From assembly GCA_964369405.1 (NCBI GenBank), contig CAYJGB010000009.1, forward strand, positions 1 to 64,000: a stretch of 64,000 nt of DNA. The letters run 5' to 3'. Below, piece by piece: positions 52,937 through 62,377 of this stretch (positions are counted from its first letter, which is position 1; each line of letters starts with the position of its first letter). This stretch comes from CAYJFG01 sp964369405 (GTDB taxonomy: Bacteria; Bacillota; Clostridia; Oscillospirales; Acutalibacteraceae). A program made the translations under genes and the position numbers. The notes beneath the pieces are model-generated. The model worked only from the letters and a program-made list of their open reading frames with translations. It searched no databases and was not told the origin of the DNA.

Positions 52937-54154
52937 ATGAAAAAATCTATACAAATATCAACCTTAGTAATTGCAATTGTAACTGCAATTTTATTTGCAA
53001 TTTGCATTATATCTTATAATTATTTTCCTAACCACTACATTATTACCGAAAACGCTTCTACCTTAAACGTTCAATATGATTATATCTCTATTGCTGAAAA
53101 AAAAGATAACAATATAAATGTATTATCTACAGATACAAAGAAAATATCAGATAGCAACGGAAAATTGATGCTTTGTGGTGTAATTCCAATTAAAGATGTT
53201 TCTTTAGAATATGAAACAGCTGAAAAACTTATCCCTTGTGGCTCACCATTTGGAATTAAGCTATTTACTGAAGGTGTAGTAGTTGTTAAAATCGATGATA
53301 TCAAAATCGACAACCAGACCTATAGCCCTGGTAATGATGCTCAAATTAAAATAGGTGATATAATCACAAAAGTAAATGATATAAAAGTAAGCTCAAACGA
53401 AGAGTTGGTTGACTTAGTAAACAAAAGTAAAGGTGAAGAAATAACTCTTGATATTGTAAGAGATGAAAAAAATACATTTCTAAAGATAACACCTGTTAAA
53501 ACAAGTGACAATGGAGATTATAAAATCGGAATATGGGTACGTGATAGTTCAGCTGGAATAGGAACTATCACATATTATGATGAAGAATCTCATGATTTTG
53601 GAGGACTAGGACATGGTATAACTGATGTAGATACAGGAAAACTGTTACCACTTAATAAAGGTGAGCTTGTAACTACACAAATTACTGATATAACAAAAAG
53701 TTATAAAGGTAACGCTGGAACGCTAAACGGATATTTTGAAAGCAATAATGTTATAGGTAGTTTAGATTCAAACACTGAATGTGGCGTATTTGGAGAATTA
53801 GAACAGTCGCCCGTAGAAGGTGAAGAAATACCAATAGCGACTAAACAAGAAATAAAAACTGGAACAGCACAAATTATATCGACAATAAATTCAGATGAAC
53901 CTGAGTATTATGATATTAATGTAGAGTATATTAATTATGACGAGGAGAGTAAGACAAGAAACTTAATAATAGAAATAACTGATGAAACTCTTTTAGAAAA
54001 AACTGGTGGTATAGTACAGGGTATGAGTGGCAGTCCAATAATACAAGACAATAAAATCATTGGAGCAGTAACACATGTGTTTTTAAATGAACCTAGTAAG
54101 GGTTATGGGATATTTATTGAAAATATGCTTGAGAGTGCTGAAAATATAACGTAA
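52937..54154 (+). CDS. spoIVB: SpoIVB sporulation peptidase
   Basis: A 405-residue protein. It has an N-terminal membrane anchor (TLVIAIVTAILFAICII), a PDZ domain (about residues 110-180, GDIITKVNDIKVSSNEELVDLV), and a chymotrypsin-like S55 serine protease domain with His in GGLGHGITD and the nucleophile Ser in VQGMSGSPII. SpoIVB is secreted from the forespore into the intermembrane space and triggers pro-sigma-K processing. Its presence with dpaAB shows a standard late sporulation programme. GAGGAG precedes the ATG. The neighbouring terminator lies in direct repeat A. Confidence 0.95.
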   Translation: MKKSIQISTLVIAIVTAILFAICIISYNYFPNHYIITENASTLNVQYDYISIAEKKDNNINVLSTDTKKISDSNGKLMLCGVIPIKDVSLEYETAEKLIPCGSPFGIKLFTEGVVVVKIDDIKIDNQTYSPGNDAQIKIGDIITKVNDIKVSSNEELVDLVNKSKGEEITLDIVRDEKNTFLKITPVKTSDNGDYKIGIWVRDSSAGIGTITYYDEESHDFGGLGHGITDVDTGKLLPLNKGELVTTQITDITKSYKGNAGTLNGYFESNNVIGSLDSNTECGVFGELEQSPVEGEEIPIATKQEIKTGTAQIISTINSDEPEYYDINVEYINYDEESKTRNLIIEITDETLLEKTGGIVQGMSGSPIIQDNKIIGAVTHVFLNEPSKGYGIFIENMLESAENIT

Positions 54155-54162
54155 TAAAAAGA

Positions 54163-54281
54163 GTTAGTCCTTGATTTCTTGCAAACAATACAAGATAATA
54201 GGACTAATGCTTTTTTATTGACGGACTACAAGGTTAGGTGTATAATAAAATTATTAAAGAAAATTCCTGTTATCCTGTGGT
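54163..54281 (+). repeat. Direct repeat A (terminator, promoter and leader)
   Basis: This 119-bp repeat is about 90 percent identical to 56434-56549. It begins with a hairpin (GTTAGTCCT...AGGACTAAT) that terminates spoIVB, then carries TTGACG (54218-54223) and TATAAT (54241-54246) with 17-base spacing, then a shared leader ending CCTGTGGT. Between the copies lie the acyltransferase and DUF6320 genes. Confidence 0.85.
54218..54246 (+). promoter_or_regulatory. Promoter of the acyltransferase-DUF6320 cassette
   Basis: -35 TTGACG (54218-54223) and -10 TATAAT (54241-54246), 17-base spacing, inside direct repeat A. Confidence 0.7.
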
Positions 54282-54337
54282 TTGTCTGGCTTGTGGATAA
54301 TAGGAGAGTATTTATATAATGGAAGGATAGAGTTTCT

Positions 54338-55627
54338 TTGGAAAACCATAACAAATTAGATGTCGCAGCTAAAATATTTCCTGCGGTAACGAATAAAAAT
54401 AACTCGTCGGTGTTTAGAGTATCGGTAATTTTGAAAGAAGAAATTGATCCACATTGCTTGCAATTAGCTGTAAATATGATACACCAAAGATTTTTCATAT
54501 TTTTTATGAGATTACGCAAGGGTGTTTTTTGGAATCATTTTGATAAAAACTATTTTTATTTTAAAGTTTCACAAGATTTGAAATCACCTTGCCAAAATAT
54601 ACTGTCTTACGATAATGACGGATATATAATTAGAGTCTTGTATTATAAAAACAGAATTTCGGTAGAGGCATTTCATTCCATTACAGACGGTAGTGGTGTG
54701 TTTGAGTTTCTAAAGTCACTCATATACTACTACATCTGCATAAAGCACCACGAAGTGGATAGTCAAGACAAAGTAATACTGTTTGATGAAAGAACTATAA
54801 ATGACTTTGACAGTTATGCAGAACACTTCAGTAATTTAAGTAGAAAGTCGCCGACAACTAAAATACAAAAAGGAAAAATTGCATTTAGGTTGAAAGGAAA
54901 GCGGTTTAAGCATGGAGGAATCTGTGTTGTTAGTGGAGTTACCTCAGTGTCTAGCATAAAGAAACATTGTAAAGAACAGAACTGTACAATTACCGCTTTC
55001 TTGATTGCTAATATGATTGCCACTATATATGAGTGCAAGCAAAGGCATATAAACGATAAAAAACCTATAGTAATTGCTGTTCCTGTAAATCTGCGTGCAT
55101 TATTTCCGTCTAATACCCTAAAAAACTTTTTTGGCGTAGTTAATATCGGTCATGAAGTAAATGAACTGACGGAATATAGCGAAATCATAAAATCTGTTAC
55201 AGAGCAACTTAAATCATCATTAGACCCTACAAACCTTTCAAATGCTTCGGCAAAAAATGTCAGATTATCTAAAAATGTGTTTTCGGCACACACACCTTTG
55301 ATTTTAAAAGATATGGTGTTGCCTATAGGCTTTAATATTGCAGGTGAGTATAAAAAAACTATAAGTATTTCCAATGTTGGAAAATTTGATGTGCCTGATG
55401 ATATAAAACCTTACATTGAACATATAGAAGTTATGCTTTACCCTACACCTAAAAGTCCAATAAACTGTGGTGTTTGTTCGTTTGAAGATAAGTTGGTTAT
55501 TAGTTTCTCACGAGCAATAACAGATGTAGAAGTAGTGAAAAAATTTTTTGTAAATATTTCTAAAAAATTTGGAAGTGAGGTTGCGGTATACTCAAATGAT
55601 TGGGGTGAAGACTATGAAAAAATGTGA
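54338..55627 (+). CDS. Condensation-domain-like acyltransferase
   Basis: A 429-residue protein of the chloramphenicol acetyltransferase/condensation superfamily. It has the catalytic HxxxDG motif as FHSITDGSG (H113, D117, G118) and the typical second half with VVNIGHEV and a late ISISNVGKFDVPDDI. Relatives include alcohol acetyltransferases and stand-alone condensation enzymes for lipids. It is coupled to the following DUF6320 membrane gene by a 14-base overlap. The start is TTG 54338, with AAGGA about 12 bases upstream. The substrate is unknown. Confidence 0.8.
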   Translation: MENHNKLDVAAKIFPAVTNKNNSSVFRVSVILKEEIDPHCLQLAVNMIHQRFFIFFMRLRKGVFWNHFDKNYFYFKVSQDLKSPCQNILSYDNDGYIIRVLYYKNRISVEAFHSITDGSGVFEFLKSLIYYYICIKHHEVDSQDKVILFDERTINDFDSYAEHFSNLSRKSPTTKIQKGKIAFRLKGKRFKHGGICVVSGVTSVSSIKKHCKEQNCTITAFLIANMIATIYECKQRHINDKKPIVIAVPVNLRALFPSNTLKNFFGVVNIGHEVNELTEYSEIIKSVTEQLKSSLDPTNLSNASAKNVRLSKNVFSAHTPLILKDMVLPIGFNIAGEYKKTISISNVGKFDVPDDIKPYIEHIEVMLYPTPKSPINCGVCSFEDKLVISFSRAITDVEVVKKFFVNISKKFGSEVAVYSNDWGEDYEKM

Positions 55628-56279
55628 GCGTTGTAACGTACAGGTTTATGATAGTGAATCACACTGTCCTCTCTGTCGAACTTATCTCGGTGAAACTACA
55701 CAAACATCTGTACAATATCTGGCTTATGAGAATATCATAAAAGAAAAAACCGCAATGAGAAACTTACCTCTGTTTATCACACTGTTTGTAAATATTATTT
55801 GTTTATTCATCAATATTTTTACACATAATACAGGTGATATTTTTTGGTCAGTCATTGTTGTTGCATCAATGACTTATTCTTTGCTTATGTATTACATTAT
55901 AAGAAATCAAATGCGATATGGAAAAAAAGTTCTATATAGTTATATATATCTTTCTTCATTGCTCGTTATAATTGATATAGCAAGTGGCTGTTTACTTTGG
56001 TCTACAAATTACGTCTTTCCCTTTTTAACAATGTTTACTGCTCTGTATATTACTGTCTTAACAATTAGAAATAAACGAATGTTTTCAGAATATTTTGGGT
56101 TTTTGTTAGCAGTTACCGCTATTAGTTTTTTATCTGTTATTCTATATTTATTTAGATTTAACACAAGTGGTTGGGGAGCATTTATTCCCACATTGACATC
56201 AGTCATCTTATCATTGGGATTATATTTCTTTGCTGAAAAAAATCTTAAAGAAGAAATCAAAAAGCATTTTCATCGTTGA
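55614..56279 (+). CDS. DUF6320-type membrane protein with N-terminal zinc ribbon
   Basis: A 221-residue protein. The N-terminus is a zinc ribbon (CERCNVQVYDSESHCPLCRTYL). After it come about six hydrophobic helices (for example LPLFITLFVNIICLFINIF and FIPTLTSVILSLGLYFF) and a short basic tail. Pairs of this family with an HxxxDG acyltransferase occur in other Clostridia to my recollection. The start is ATG 55614 with GGGGTGA upstream. The 14-base overlap with the acyltransferase indicates translational coupling, so they probably act together in the membrane. Confidence 0.75.
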   Translation: MKKCERCNVQVYDSESHCPLCRTYLGETTQTSVQYLAYENIIKEKTAMRNLPLFITLFVNIICLFINIFTHNTGDIFWSVIVVASMTYSLLMYYIIRNQMRYGKKVLYSYIYLSSLLVIIDIASGCLLWSTNYVFPFLTMFTALYITVLTIRNKRMFSEYFGFLLAVTAISFLSVILYLFRFNTSGWGAFIPTLTSVILSLGLYFFAEKNLKEEIKKHFHR

Positions 56280-56433
56280 ATTGTCGATAACTCGATGATA
56301 TTCATGAAACGATTGTGTTTTTCACTTGTTATGAGCATTTCACGGTGTATACTAACTCTTTATCTTACTACAGAAAATAATTGTTAATTTTCATAGCATG
56401 GTTTTAGCTGTGCCTTATTAATTTTATAAAAAT

Positions 56434-56549
56434 GTTAGTCCTTAATTTCTTGCAAATCATACTAGATAAATAGGACTAACTCTTTTTTTTGACGGACTAC
56501 AAAGTTAGGTGTATAAAATTATTAAAGAAAATTCCTGTTATCCTGTGGT
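56434..56549 (+). repeat. Direct repeat B (terminator and weaker promoter)
   Basis: The second copy of 54163-54281. The hairpin arms GTTAGTCCT/AGGACTAAC are perfect. The promoter copy is weaker (TTGACG with TATAAA). No recognisable gene follows. A 61-codon frame from TTG 56489 shares its first 20 codons with the leader of copy A and then runs into unrelated AT-rich sequence. The rest of 56280-56840 shows nothing else I can identify. Confidence 0.85.
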
Positions 56550-56850
56550 GTTATAATGCAATTTTTAAACTTTTCAAAATAATCTTAGTATGGATTTGTG
56601 CAACGTTTGTTGCTTTTAGTAAAACAAAATATATTTTTATGATTTTTTTAATAAATATAGAATATTATTTGTAAATCTAATTGTAATTTATATTTTTTTA
56701 ATTAAGATACATACTACACAAACAAAATATTAAAAAATTGTTAACTCCACCAATTGCATTTGTGAATTTTTTGTGATATCATTATACATGTAATAACGAA
56801 TGTATCTACTCCTCATTCATTTTAACTTTTTTCATTTTAATACGCTCCTT

Positions 56851-56877
56851 GAAGGCACGCTTTATTGCGTGCCTTCA
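56851..56877 (+). terminator. Terminator hairpin upstream of the second four-stem element
   Basis: GAAGGCACGC pairs with GCGTGCCTTC around TTTATT, extended by CGCT/AGCG outside. It is followed by TTTTTATTTTT on the plus strand. Confidence 0.8.
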
Positions 56878-56910
56878 GCGTTTTTATTTTTAAACTTTCT
56901 GCTGTCTTTA

Positions 56911-57034
56911 GGACGCTCACCTATTTAAATCTTCGATTTAAATGTAGAGGCACCAACACTTACCTTTTATATCTTCTGGTTTGTGTTGGTGCCTCTTTTG
57001 CCCGAAACGCTTGCGTTTCGGGTGGTGAGCGTCC
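56911..57034. repeat. Four-stem palindromic element, copy 2
   Basis: An 11-bp outer stem (56911-56921 with 57024-57034, extendable by one pair) encloses hairpin I (56922-56944, TTC loop), a 14-bp middle stem (56946-56959 with 56983-56996), and hairpin III (57001-57022). The order, orientation and stem lengths match 12825-12950. Hairpin I and the CGAAAC/GTTTCG of hairpin III are conserved, but the outer and middle stems have different sequences that still pair. Its right edge is 3 bases from the uvrA stop codon, so it may serve as the uvrA terminator. Confidence 0.85.
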
Positions 57035-57037
57035 TTA

Positions 57038-59857
57038 TTATAACATCTTCTTTAAATATTTTCCTGTGTATGAACTTTCGTTGCATACTACCTCTTCTGG
57101 CGTTCCCTTTGCTACTATATAACCTCCTTTATCGCCTCCCTCAGGTCCTAAGTCAACTATATAATCTGATGTCTTTATTAAATCTAAATTATGCTCTATT
57201 ACTACTACTGTGTTTCCACTATCTACTAACCTCTGTAATACATATATAAGCTTATGAACATCTGCTATATGAAGTCCTGTTGTCGGCTCATCTAATATAT
57301 ATATAGTCTTTCCTGTTGGTCTTTTTGATAGCTCTGTAGCTAGTTTTACCCTTTGTGCTTCTCCTCCTGACAAAGTTGTTGCTGGTTGTCCTATTTTTAC
57401 ATACCCTAAACCTACTTCATATAATGTTCTTAATTTTCTTTCTATCTTTGGTATGTTATTAAAAAACTCCAATCCCTCTTCTACTGTCATTTCTAGTACA
57501 TCGTGTATTGTTTTTCCTTTGTATTTTATCTCTAATGTTTCTCTGTTATATCTCTTTCCTTTACATACTTCACATGGTACATATACATCTGGTAAAAAAT
57601 GCATCTCTATTTTTAATATTCCATCTCCTTGACACGATTCACATCTACCACCTTTTACATTAAACGAAAATCTCCCTGCACTATATCCTTTCATCTTTGC
57701 ATCTTGTGTTGATGCATATAGCTCTCTTATATCTGTAAATACTCCTGTGTACGTTGCAGGGTTAGAACGTGGTGTTCTACCTATTGGAGATTGATTAATA
57801 TCTATAACTTTATCTAAATTCTCTATACCTATAATATCTTTATGTTTTCCGGATTTTGCTTTATTTTTATTTAGTTCGCTTGCAAGCTTTTTATAAAGTA
57901 TTTCATTTATTAAAGAAGATTTCCCTGAACCTGACACTCCAGTTATACACACAAATGCTCCCAGTGGTATATCAACATTGACATTTTTTAAATTGTTTTC
58001 TTTAGCACCTTTTATAGATAATTTTAATCCGTTTCCTTTTCTACGCTTTTCTGGTACTTCTACTTTTCTAACTCCACTTAAATACTGTCCTGTATATGAC
58101 TTTTTACATTTTTTTATTTCTTCAACTGTTCCTGCACATACTATCTCTCCACCATGCACCCCAGCACCAGGCCCTATATCTACAATATGGTCTGCTACAT
58201 ACATTGTATCTTCATCATGCTCAACTACTATTACTGTATTCCCTAAATCTCTAAGTCTTTGCAATGTTTTTAACAGCTTTTCATTATCTCTTTGATGTAA
58301 CCCAATACTAGGCTCGTCCAAAATATAAAGCACACCCATAAGTGATGACCCAATTTGAGTAGCTAATCTAATGCGTTGACTCTCTCCACCAGATAATGTG
58401 CCAGAACTTCTTGAAAGCGACAAATAGTTAAGCCCTACACTATTTAAAAAGTTAAGCCTTTCTTTTATCTCTTTGACGATGTCACGTGCAATCATTTTAT
58501 CTCTTTGTGACAACTCTAAATTCTCCATAAATGTAATTGCATCACTTACAGACATATCGCAAAACTTACTAATATTTATATCTCCTACCGTAACAGATAA
58601 ACTCTCTTTAGACAAACGCATACCATTACACTCATCACAGTGAATAGCACTCATATAAGCTTCTAGTTCTGATTTTATCCAACTGCTTTGAGTTTCTTTA
58701 AAACGTCTTTCAAGATTATTTATAATACCCTCAAAAGTCGTATTCATCTCATATTTCCCACGTTCGCTTTCTCTAACGATTTTAATTTTTTCTCCTTTTG
58801 TTCCATATAGCATTATATCCATAATTTCATCAGGAAGTTCACTAACAGGTACATCTAAAGAAAACTTATATTTCTTTGATAATGCACTAAAATACGCATT
58901 AGCTATCGTGTTACCCTCCATAGCCCAACCACTAGCCTTAATTGCACCACCATTTACCGATAAGCTAGTATTAGGAACAACTATTTGAGGGTCAATTTTC
59001 ATAAACACGCCTAATCCTGTACATTTAGGACAAGCTCCAAACGGATTATTAAAAGAAAACATTCTAGGAGTCATCTCTTCGATACTTACCCCATGCTCAG
59101 GGCAGGCATAACTTTGAGAAAACAACATATCTTCCCCATCTATTACGCTCACTACCGTTAGACCACCTGTAAGCTCTGACGCTGTTTCTAACGAGTCAGC
59201 AAGTCTGGAGCGTATATTTTCATTAATAACTAATCTATCTATAACTATTTCAATAGTATGTTTCTTATTTTTCTCAAGCTTTATTTCCTCTGTTAACTCA
59301 TATATTATACCATCAACCCTAAGTCTAACATATCCACTTTTTCTAGCAGAATCAATCACTTTTATATGTTCACCTTTTCTGCCACGTACAATAGGTGCCA
59401 TTATCTGAATTTTAGTTCTATCAGGCAAAGCCATAACTTTATCTACAATTTGGTCTATCGTCTGTTGAGATATTTCCTTACCACAAACAGGACAATGTGG
59501 AACACCTACTCTAGCGTATAAAAGTCTTAGATAATCGTAAATTTCAGTAACTGTACCAACAGTAGAACGTGGATTTTTAGAAGTTGTTTTTTGGTCTATT
59601 GATATAGCAGGTGAAAGTCCCTCTATACTATCTACATTAGGTTTTTCCATCTGACCTAAAAACTGACGTGCGTATGATGAAAGCGACTCAACATATCGAC
59701 GTTGACCCTCGGCATATATGGTATCGAACGCTAAACTTGATTTACCAGAACCAGACAAGCCAGTTAGCACCACAAGTTTATCTCTAGGTATTTCTATATC
59801 GATGTTTTTAAGATTATGTTCTCTAGCACCGACAACTTTTATATTTTTAATAGACAT
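57038..59857 (-). CDS. uvrA: UvrABC excinuclease subunit A
   Basis: A 939-residue protein of normal UvrA length. It has two ABC ATPase modules (GLSGSGKSSLAFDT and GVSGSGKSSLINEIL with their signature motifs LSGGESQRIRLATQIG and LSGGEAQRVKLATEL). Zinc fingers are CPVCGKEIS...CPEH/CPKC and CESCQGDG...CEVCKGKRY. It detects DNA damage and loads UvrB in nucleotide excision repair. The frame is open to 59938, but MSIKNIKVVGAREHNLKNI at 59857 is the family N-terminus and has AAAGGTGA upstream. Confidence 0.97.
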   Translation of the reverse strand: MSIKNIKVVGAREHNLKNIDIEIPRDKLVVLTGLSGSGKSSLAFDTIYAEGQRRYVESLSSYARQFLGQMEKPNVDSIEGLSPAISIDQKTTSKNPRSTVGTVTEIYDYLRLLYARVGVPHCPVCGKEISQQTIDQIVDKVMALPDRTKIQIMAPIVRGRKGEHIKVIDSARKSGYVRLRVDGIIYELTEEIKLEKNKKHTIEIVIDRLVINENIRSRLADSLETASELTGGLTVVSVIDGEDMLFSQSYACPEHGVSIEEMTPRMFSFNNPFGACPKCTGLGVFMKIDPQIVVPNTSLSVNGGAIKASGWAMEGNTIANAYFSALSKKYKFSLDVPVSELPDEIMDIMLYGTKGEKIKIVRESERGKYEMNTTFEGIINNLERRFKETQSSWIKSELEAYMSAIHCDECNGMRLSKESLSVTVGDINISKFCDMSVSDAITFMENLELSQRDKMIARDIVKEIKERLNFLNSVGLNYLSLSRSSGTLSGGESQRIRLATQIGSSLMGVLYILDEPSIGLHQRDNEKLLKTLQRLRDLGNTVIVVEHDEDTMYVADHIVDIGPGAGVHGGEIVCAGTVEEIKKCKKSYTGQYLSGVRKVEVPEKRRKGNGLKLSIKGAKENNLKNVNVDIPLGAFVCITGVSGSGKSSLINEILYKKLASELNKNKAKSGKHKDIIGIENLDKVIDINQSPIGRTPRSNPATYTGVFTDIRELYASTQDAKMKGYSAGRFSFNVKGGRCESCQGDGILKIEMHFLPDVYVPCEVCKGKRYNRETLEIKYKGKTIHDVLEMTVEEGLEFFNNIPKIERKLRTLYEVGLGYVKIGQPATTLSGGEAQRVKLATELSKRPTGKTIYILDEPTTGLHIADVHKLIYVLQRLVDSGNTVVVIEHNLDLIKTSDYIVDLGPEGGDKGGYIVAKGTPEEVVCNESSYTGKYLKKML

Positions 59858-60046
59858 TATTATCACCTTTAATTTTAAACTTAATTTTATTATTATAACC
59901 ACAATTGTATATTTAATTTCAAACAAATGTACTATCAAATTATAACAAACAAATTAATTAAATTAAAGAGAAATATACTTAAAAAATCAAAAAAGGAAAA
60001 ACCACCAAAAAGAATAAATTAATGTGAAAAAAACACTGCATAAATA

Positions 60047-60454
60047 CTATTTATATTTTACTTTTTGCCTCTTATTAACAGCAATAACTCCACCGATAGC
60101 ACCAGATAAGCCCATAGCAATACATTTAATAACACTTGCAAACGACGGAATATCAGTCGCATTGATAACCCCCAAAACAAACACTATTAAAAATAAGATT
60201 AACCCTGTTAACAATCCCCATAAAAGTCCATTAGCTTTCATAATTCTTACCGATATGTACGAGCCTACAAAAGCACCGAGAGAAGCTAAAATCATACTAA
60301 GTGTACCAAGCAGAGCATCTGGAATAGATTTCATTTGAGAAAAAGCAACAGAAGACAAGAGCAAAAATAACGAAATAACCAACACACCACAAAGAACCCC
60401 AACAATCAAAGATTTCAAAACATTATTCATTTTAGCATTATTCTTATTTTTCAA
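60047..60454 (-). CDS. TIGR04086-type small membrane protein
   Basis: A 135-residue protein with four predicted membrane helices (LIVGVLCGVLVISLFLLL, LLGTLSMILASLGAFVGSYI, LLWGLLTGLILFLIVFVLGV, CIAMGLSGAIGGVIAV). The layout fits the TIGR04086/YrzE family of Firmicutes, whose function is not known. The start could also be Met9. It lies between uvrA and gpmI with no operon partner. Confidence 0.7.
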   Translation of the reverse strand: MKNKNNAKMNNVLKSLIVGVLCGVLVISLFLLLSSVAFSQMKSIPDALLGTLSMILASLGAFVGSYISVRIMKANGLLWGLLTGLILFLIVFVLGVINATDIPSFASVIKCIAMGLSGAIGGVIAVNKRQKVKYK

Positions 60455-60562
60455 GAAAAATCACCACCACAAAATATTAAATAAGATTATAAGAATAAAT
60501 ATGAAAAAAATATATAAAATATAACAAAACACAAAAACAAGATTATTTTTTCATCTTCTAGT

Positions 60563-60591
60563 TTGACAAATATAAAAATAGTTACTATAAT
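60563..60591 (+). promoter_or_regulatory. Promoter of gpmI
   Basis: Perfect TTGACA (60563-60568) and TATAAT (60586-60591) with 17-base spacing. The 95-base leader holds a weak hairpin at about 60612-60643. Confidence 0.8.
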
Positions 60592-60692
60592 TTAAATTAG
60601 GGAAAATATGTAAAATCGCTAATAATATATTTAGTGATTTTGACTATATATATCTTTATATTAAAAAATAAAAAATGAAAGAGGAATGTTAA

Positions 60693-62204
60693 ATGAAAAA
60701 GCCACTATGCTTATTAATAATGGACGGATTTGGTTTTGGAGGGGATAACGGAAACGCTATTAAATCAGCTAATACACCAAACATTGATAAATTATTTGCA
60801 AACAATCCAATAACAGAAATCGGAGCATCTGGAATGGACGTAGGTTTACCAGATGGACAAATGGGAAACAGCGAAGTAGGACATACAAATATAGGAGCAG
60901 GTAGAGTAGTATATCAAGAGCTTACAAGGATAACAAAGTCAATAAAAGACGGAGATTTCTTTGAAAACGAAGCATTATTAAAAGCTATTGATAATGCAAA
61001 AACAAACAATACAGCACTTCATATAATGGGTCTATTATCTGACGGAGGAGTACACAGTCACAATACACATTTATATGCTATTTTAGAGTTAGCAAAGAAA
61101 CAAGGGTTAAGTAAAGTATATGTTCACGCATTATTAGATGGAAGAGATGTACCACCAAGTAGTGGTAAAGATTTTGTAGAAGAATGTGTTAACAAAATGA
61201 AAGAAATCGGAGTAGGACAAATAGCAACAGTTATGGGAAGATACTACTCAATGGATAGAGATAACAGATGGGATAGAGTAGAAAAAGCATATAGTGCAAT
61301 GGTGTATGGAGAAGGTAACAAGTGTAGCGACCCAGTACAAGCAGTACAAATGTCATATGACGAAAAAGTAACAGATGAGTTCGTATTACCAACAGTGTGT
61401 GTAGAAAACGCAACAATAAGCAAAGATGACAGCGTAATATTCTTCAACTTTAGACCAGACAGAGCAAGAGAAATAACACGTTGCTTTGTAGATGAAGCAT
61501 TTGACGGATTTGAGCGTAAAAATGGATTTTTCAATTTAGAATATGTATGCATGACTCAATATGATGCAACAATGCCAAATGTAGAAGTAGCATTTAAACC
61601 ACAATCGCTAAAAAACACATTTGGAGAATATATATCAGACAAAGGACTGACACAACTTAGAATAGCAGAAACAGAAAAGTATGCACATGTAACATTTTTC
61701 TTTAACGGAGGAGTAGAGAAAACATACACAGGCGAAGATAGAGTGTTAGTATCATCACCAGCAGTAGCAACATATGACCTACAACCAGAGATGAGTGCAA
61801 TAGAGCTTACAGATAAGTGTGTAGAGAGAATAGAAAGTGGTAAATATGATGTAATAATATTAAACTATGCAAACTGTGATATGGTAGGACATACAGGAGT
61901 ATTTGACGCAGCAGTAAAAGCAGTAGAAACAGTAGATACATGTGTCGGCAGAATAATAGAGTCAATGGAAAAAATGAACGGTGTTACAATGATAACAGCA
62001 GACCATGGTAATGCTGATAAAATGGTAGCAGACGATGGTGGAGCATTTACAGCACATACAACAAACCCAGTACCATTCTGTGTAGTAGGATATGATTGTA
62101 AATTACGAGAAGGTGGCAAATTAGCAGATATAGCACCAACAATGTTAAAAGTAATGGAGCTTGCTCAACCAGACGAAATGGACGGAGAAAGCATAGTATT
62201 ATAA
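60693..62204 (+). CDS. gpmI: 2,3-bisphosphoglycerate-independent phosphoglycerate mutase
   Basis: A 503-residue alkaline-phosphatase-superfamily enzyme. It has the metal and serine site MDGFGFGGDNGNAI and GQMGNSEVGHTNIGAGR (catalytic Ser in GNSEVGH). The substrate region SDGGVHSHNTH and LLDGRDVPPSSGKDF and the second metal site ITADHGNADKM are all present. It interconverts 3- and 2-phosphoglycerate in glycolysis with manganese. In spore-formers this enzyme is pH-sensitive and helps hold 3-PGA in spores. GAGGAA precedes the ATG. Confidence 0.97.
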   Translation: MKKPLCLLIMDGFGFGGDNGNAIKSANTPNIDKLFANNPITEIGASGMDVGLPDGQMGNSEVGHTNIGAGRVVYQELTRITKSIKDGDFFENEALLKAIDNAKTNNTALHIMGLLSDGGVHSHNTHLYAILELAKKQGLSKVYVHALLDGRDVPPSSGKDFVEECVNKMKEIGVGQIATVMGRYYSMDRDNRWDRVEKAYSAMVYGEGNKCSDPVQAVQMSYDEKVTDEFVLPTVCVENATISKDDSVIFFNFRPDRAREITRCFVDEAFDGFERKNGFFNLEYVCMTQYDATMPNVEVAFKPQSLKNTFGEYISDKGLTQLRIAETEKYAHVTFFFNGGVEKTYTGEDRVLVSSPAVATYDLQPEMSAIELTDKCVERIESGKYDVIILNYANCDMVGHTGVFDAAVKAVETVDTCVGRIIESMEKMNGVTMITADHGNADKMVADDGGAFTAHTTNPVPFCVVGYDCKLREGGKLADIAPTMLKVMELAQPDEMDGESIVL

Positions 62205-62224
62205 TATAAGTTAATATTTCAAAT

Positions 62225-62260
62225 AAACTGTATCAACGAAAAAAGTCGTTGATACAGTTT
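62225..62260 (+). terminator. Terminator of gpmI
   Basis: A 15-bp perfect stem (62225-62239 with 62246-62260) followed by ATTTTTTG. Confidence 0.9.
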
Positions 62261-62314
62261 ATTTTTTGTATTACGTGAATTTATATCACTTGATATATTT
62301 TTATCTCTTTTCCC

Positions 62315-62356
62315 AAACAACTCGCTGGCAATATAATTATTGTCAGCGAGTTGTTT
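62315..62356. terminator. Hairpin terminator at the 3' end of clpC
   Basis: A 13-bp perfect stem (62315-62327 with 62344-62356) with further inner pairing, 22 bases beyond the clpC stop. T-rich sequence is stronger on the plus side, so it may be bidirectional. Confidence 0.65.
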
Positions 62357-62377
62357 ATTTTGAATACTTATTTAATT

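Noticed and set aside
54338..56279. The acyltransferase cassette as a transposon
   Set aside because: There is no transposase, integrase or inverted terminal repeat. Only direct repeats carrying promoter and terminator are seen.
56489..56674. A 61-codon frame starting in direct repeat B as a real small membrane protein
   Set aside because: It starts at TTG within the promoter copy and has no Shine-Dalgarno site. Only its first 20 codons match repeat A, where the frame ends soon after.
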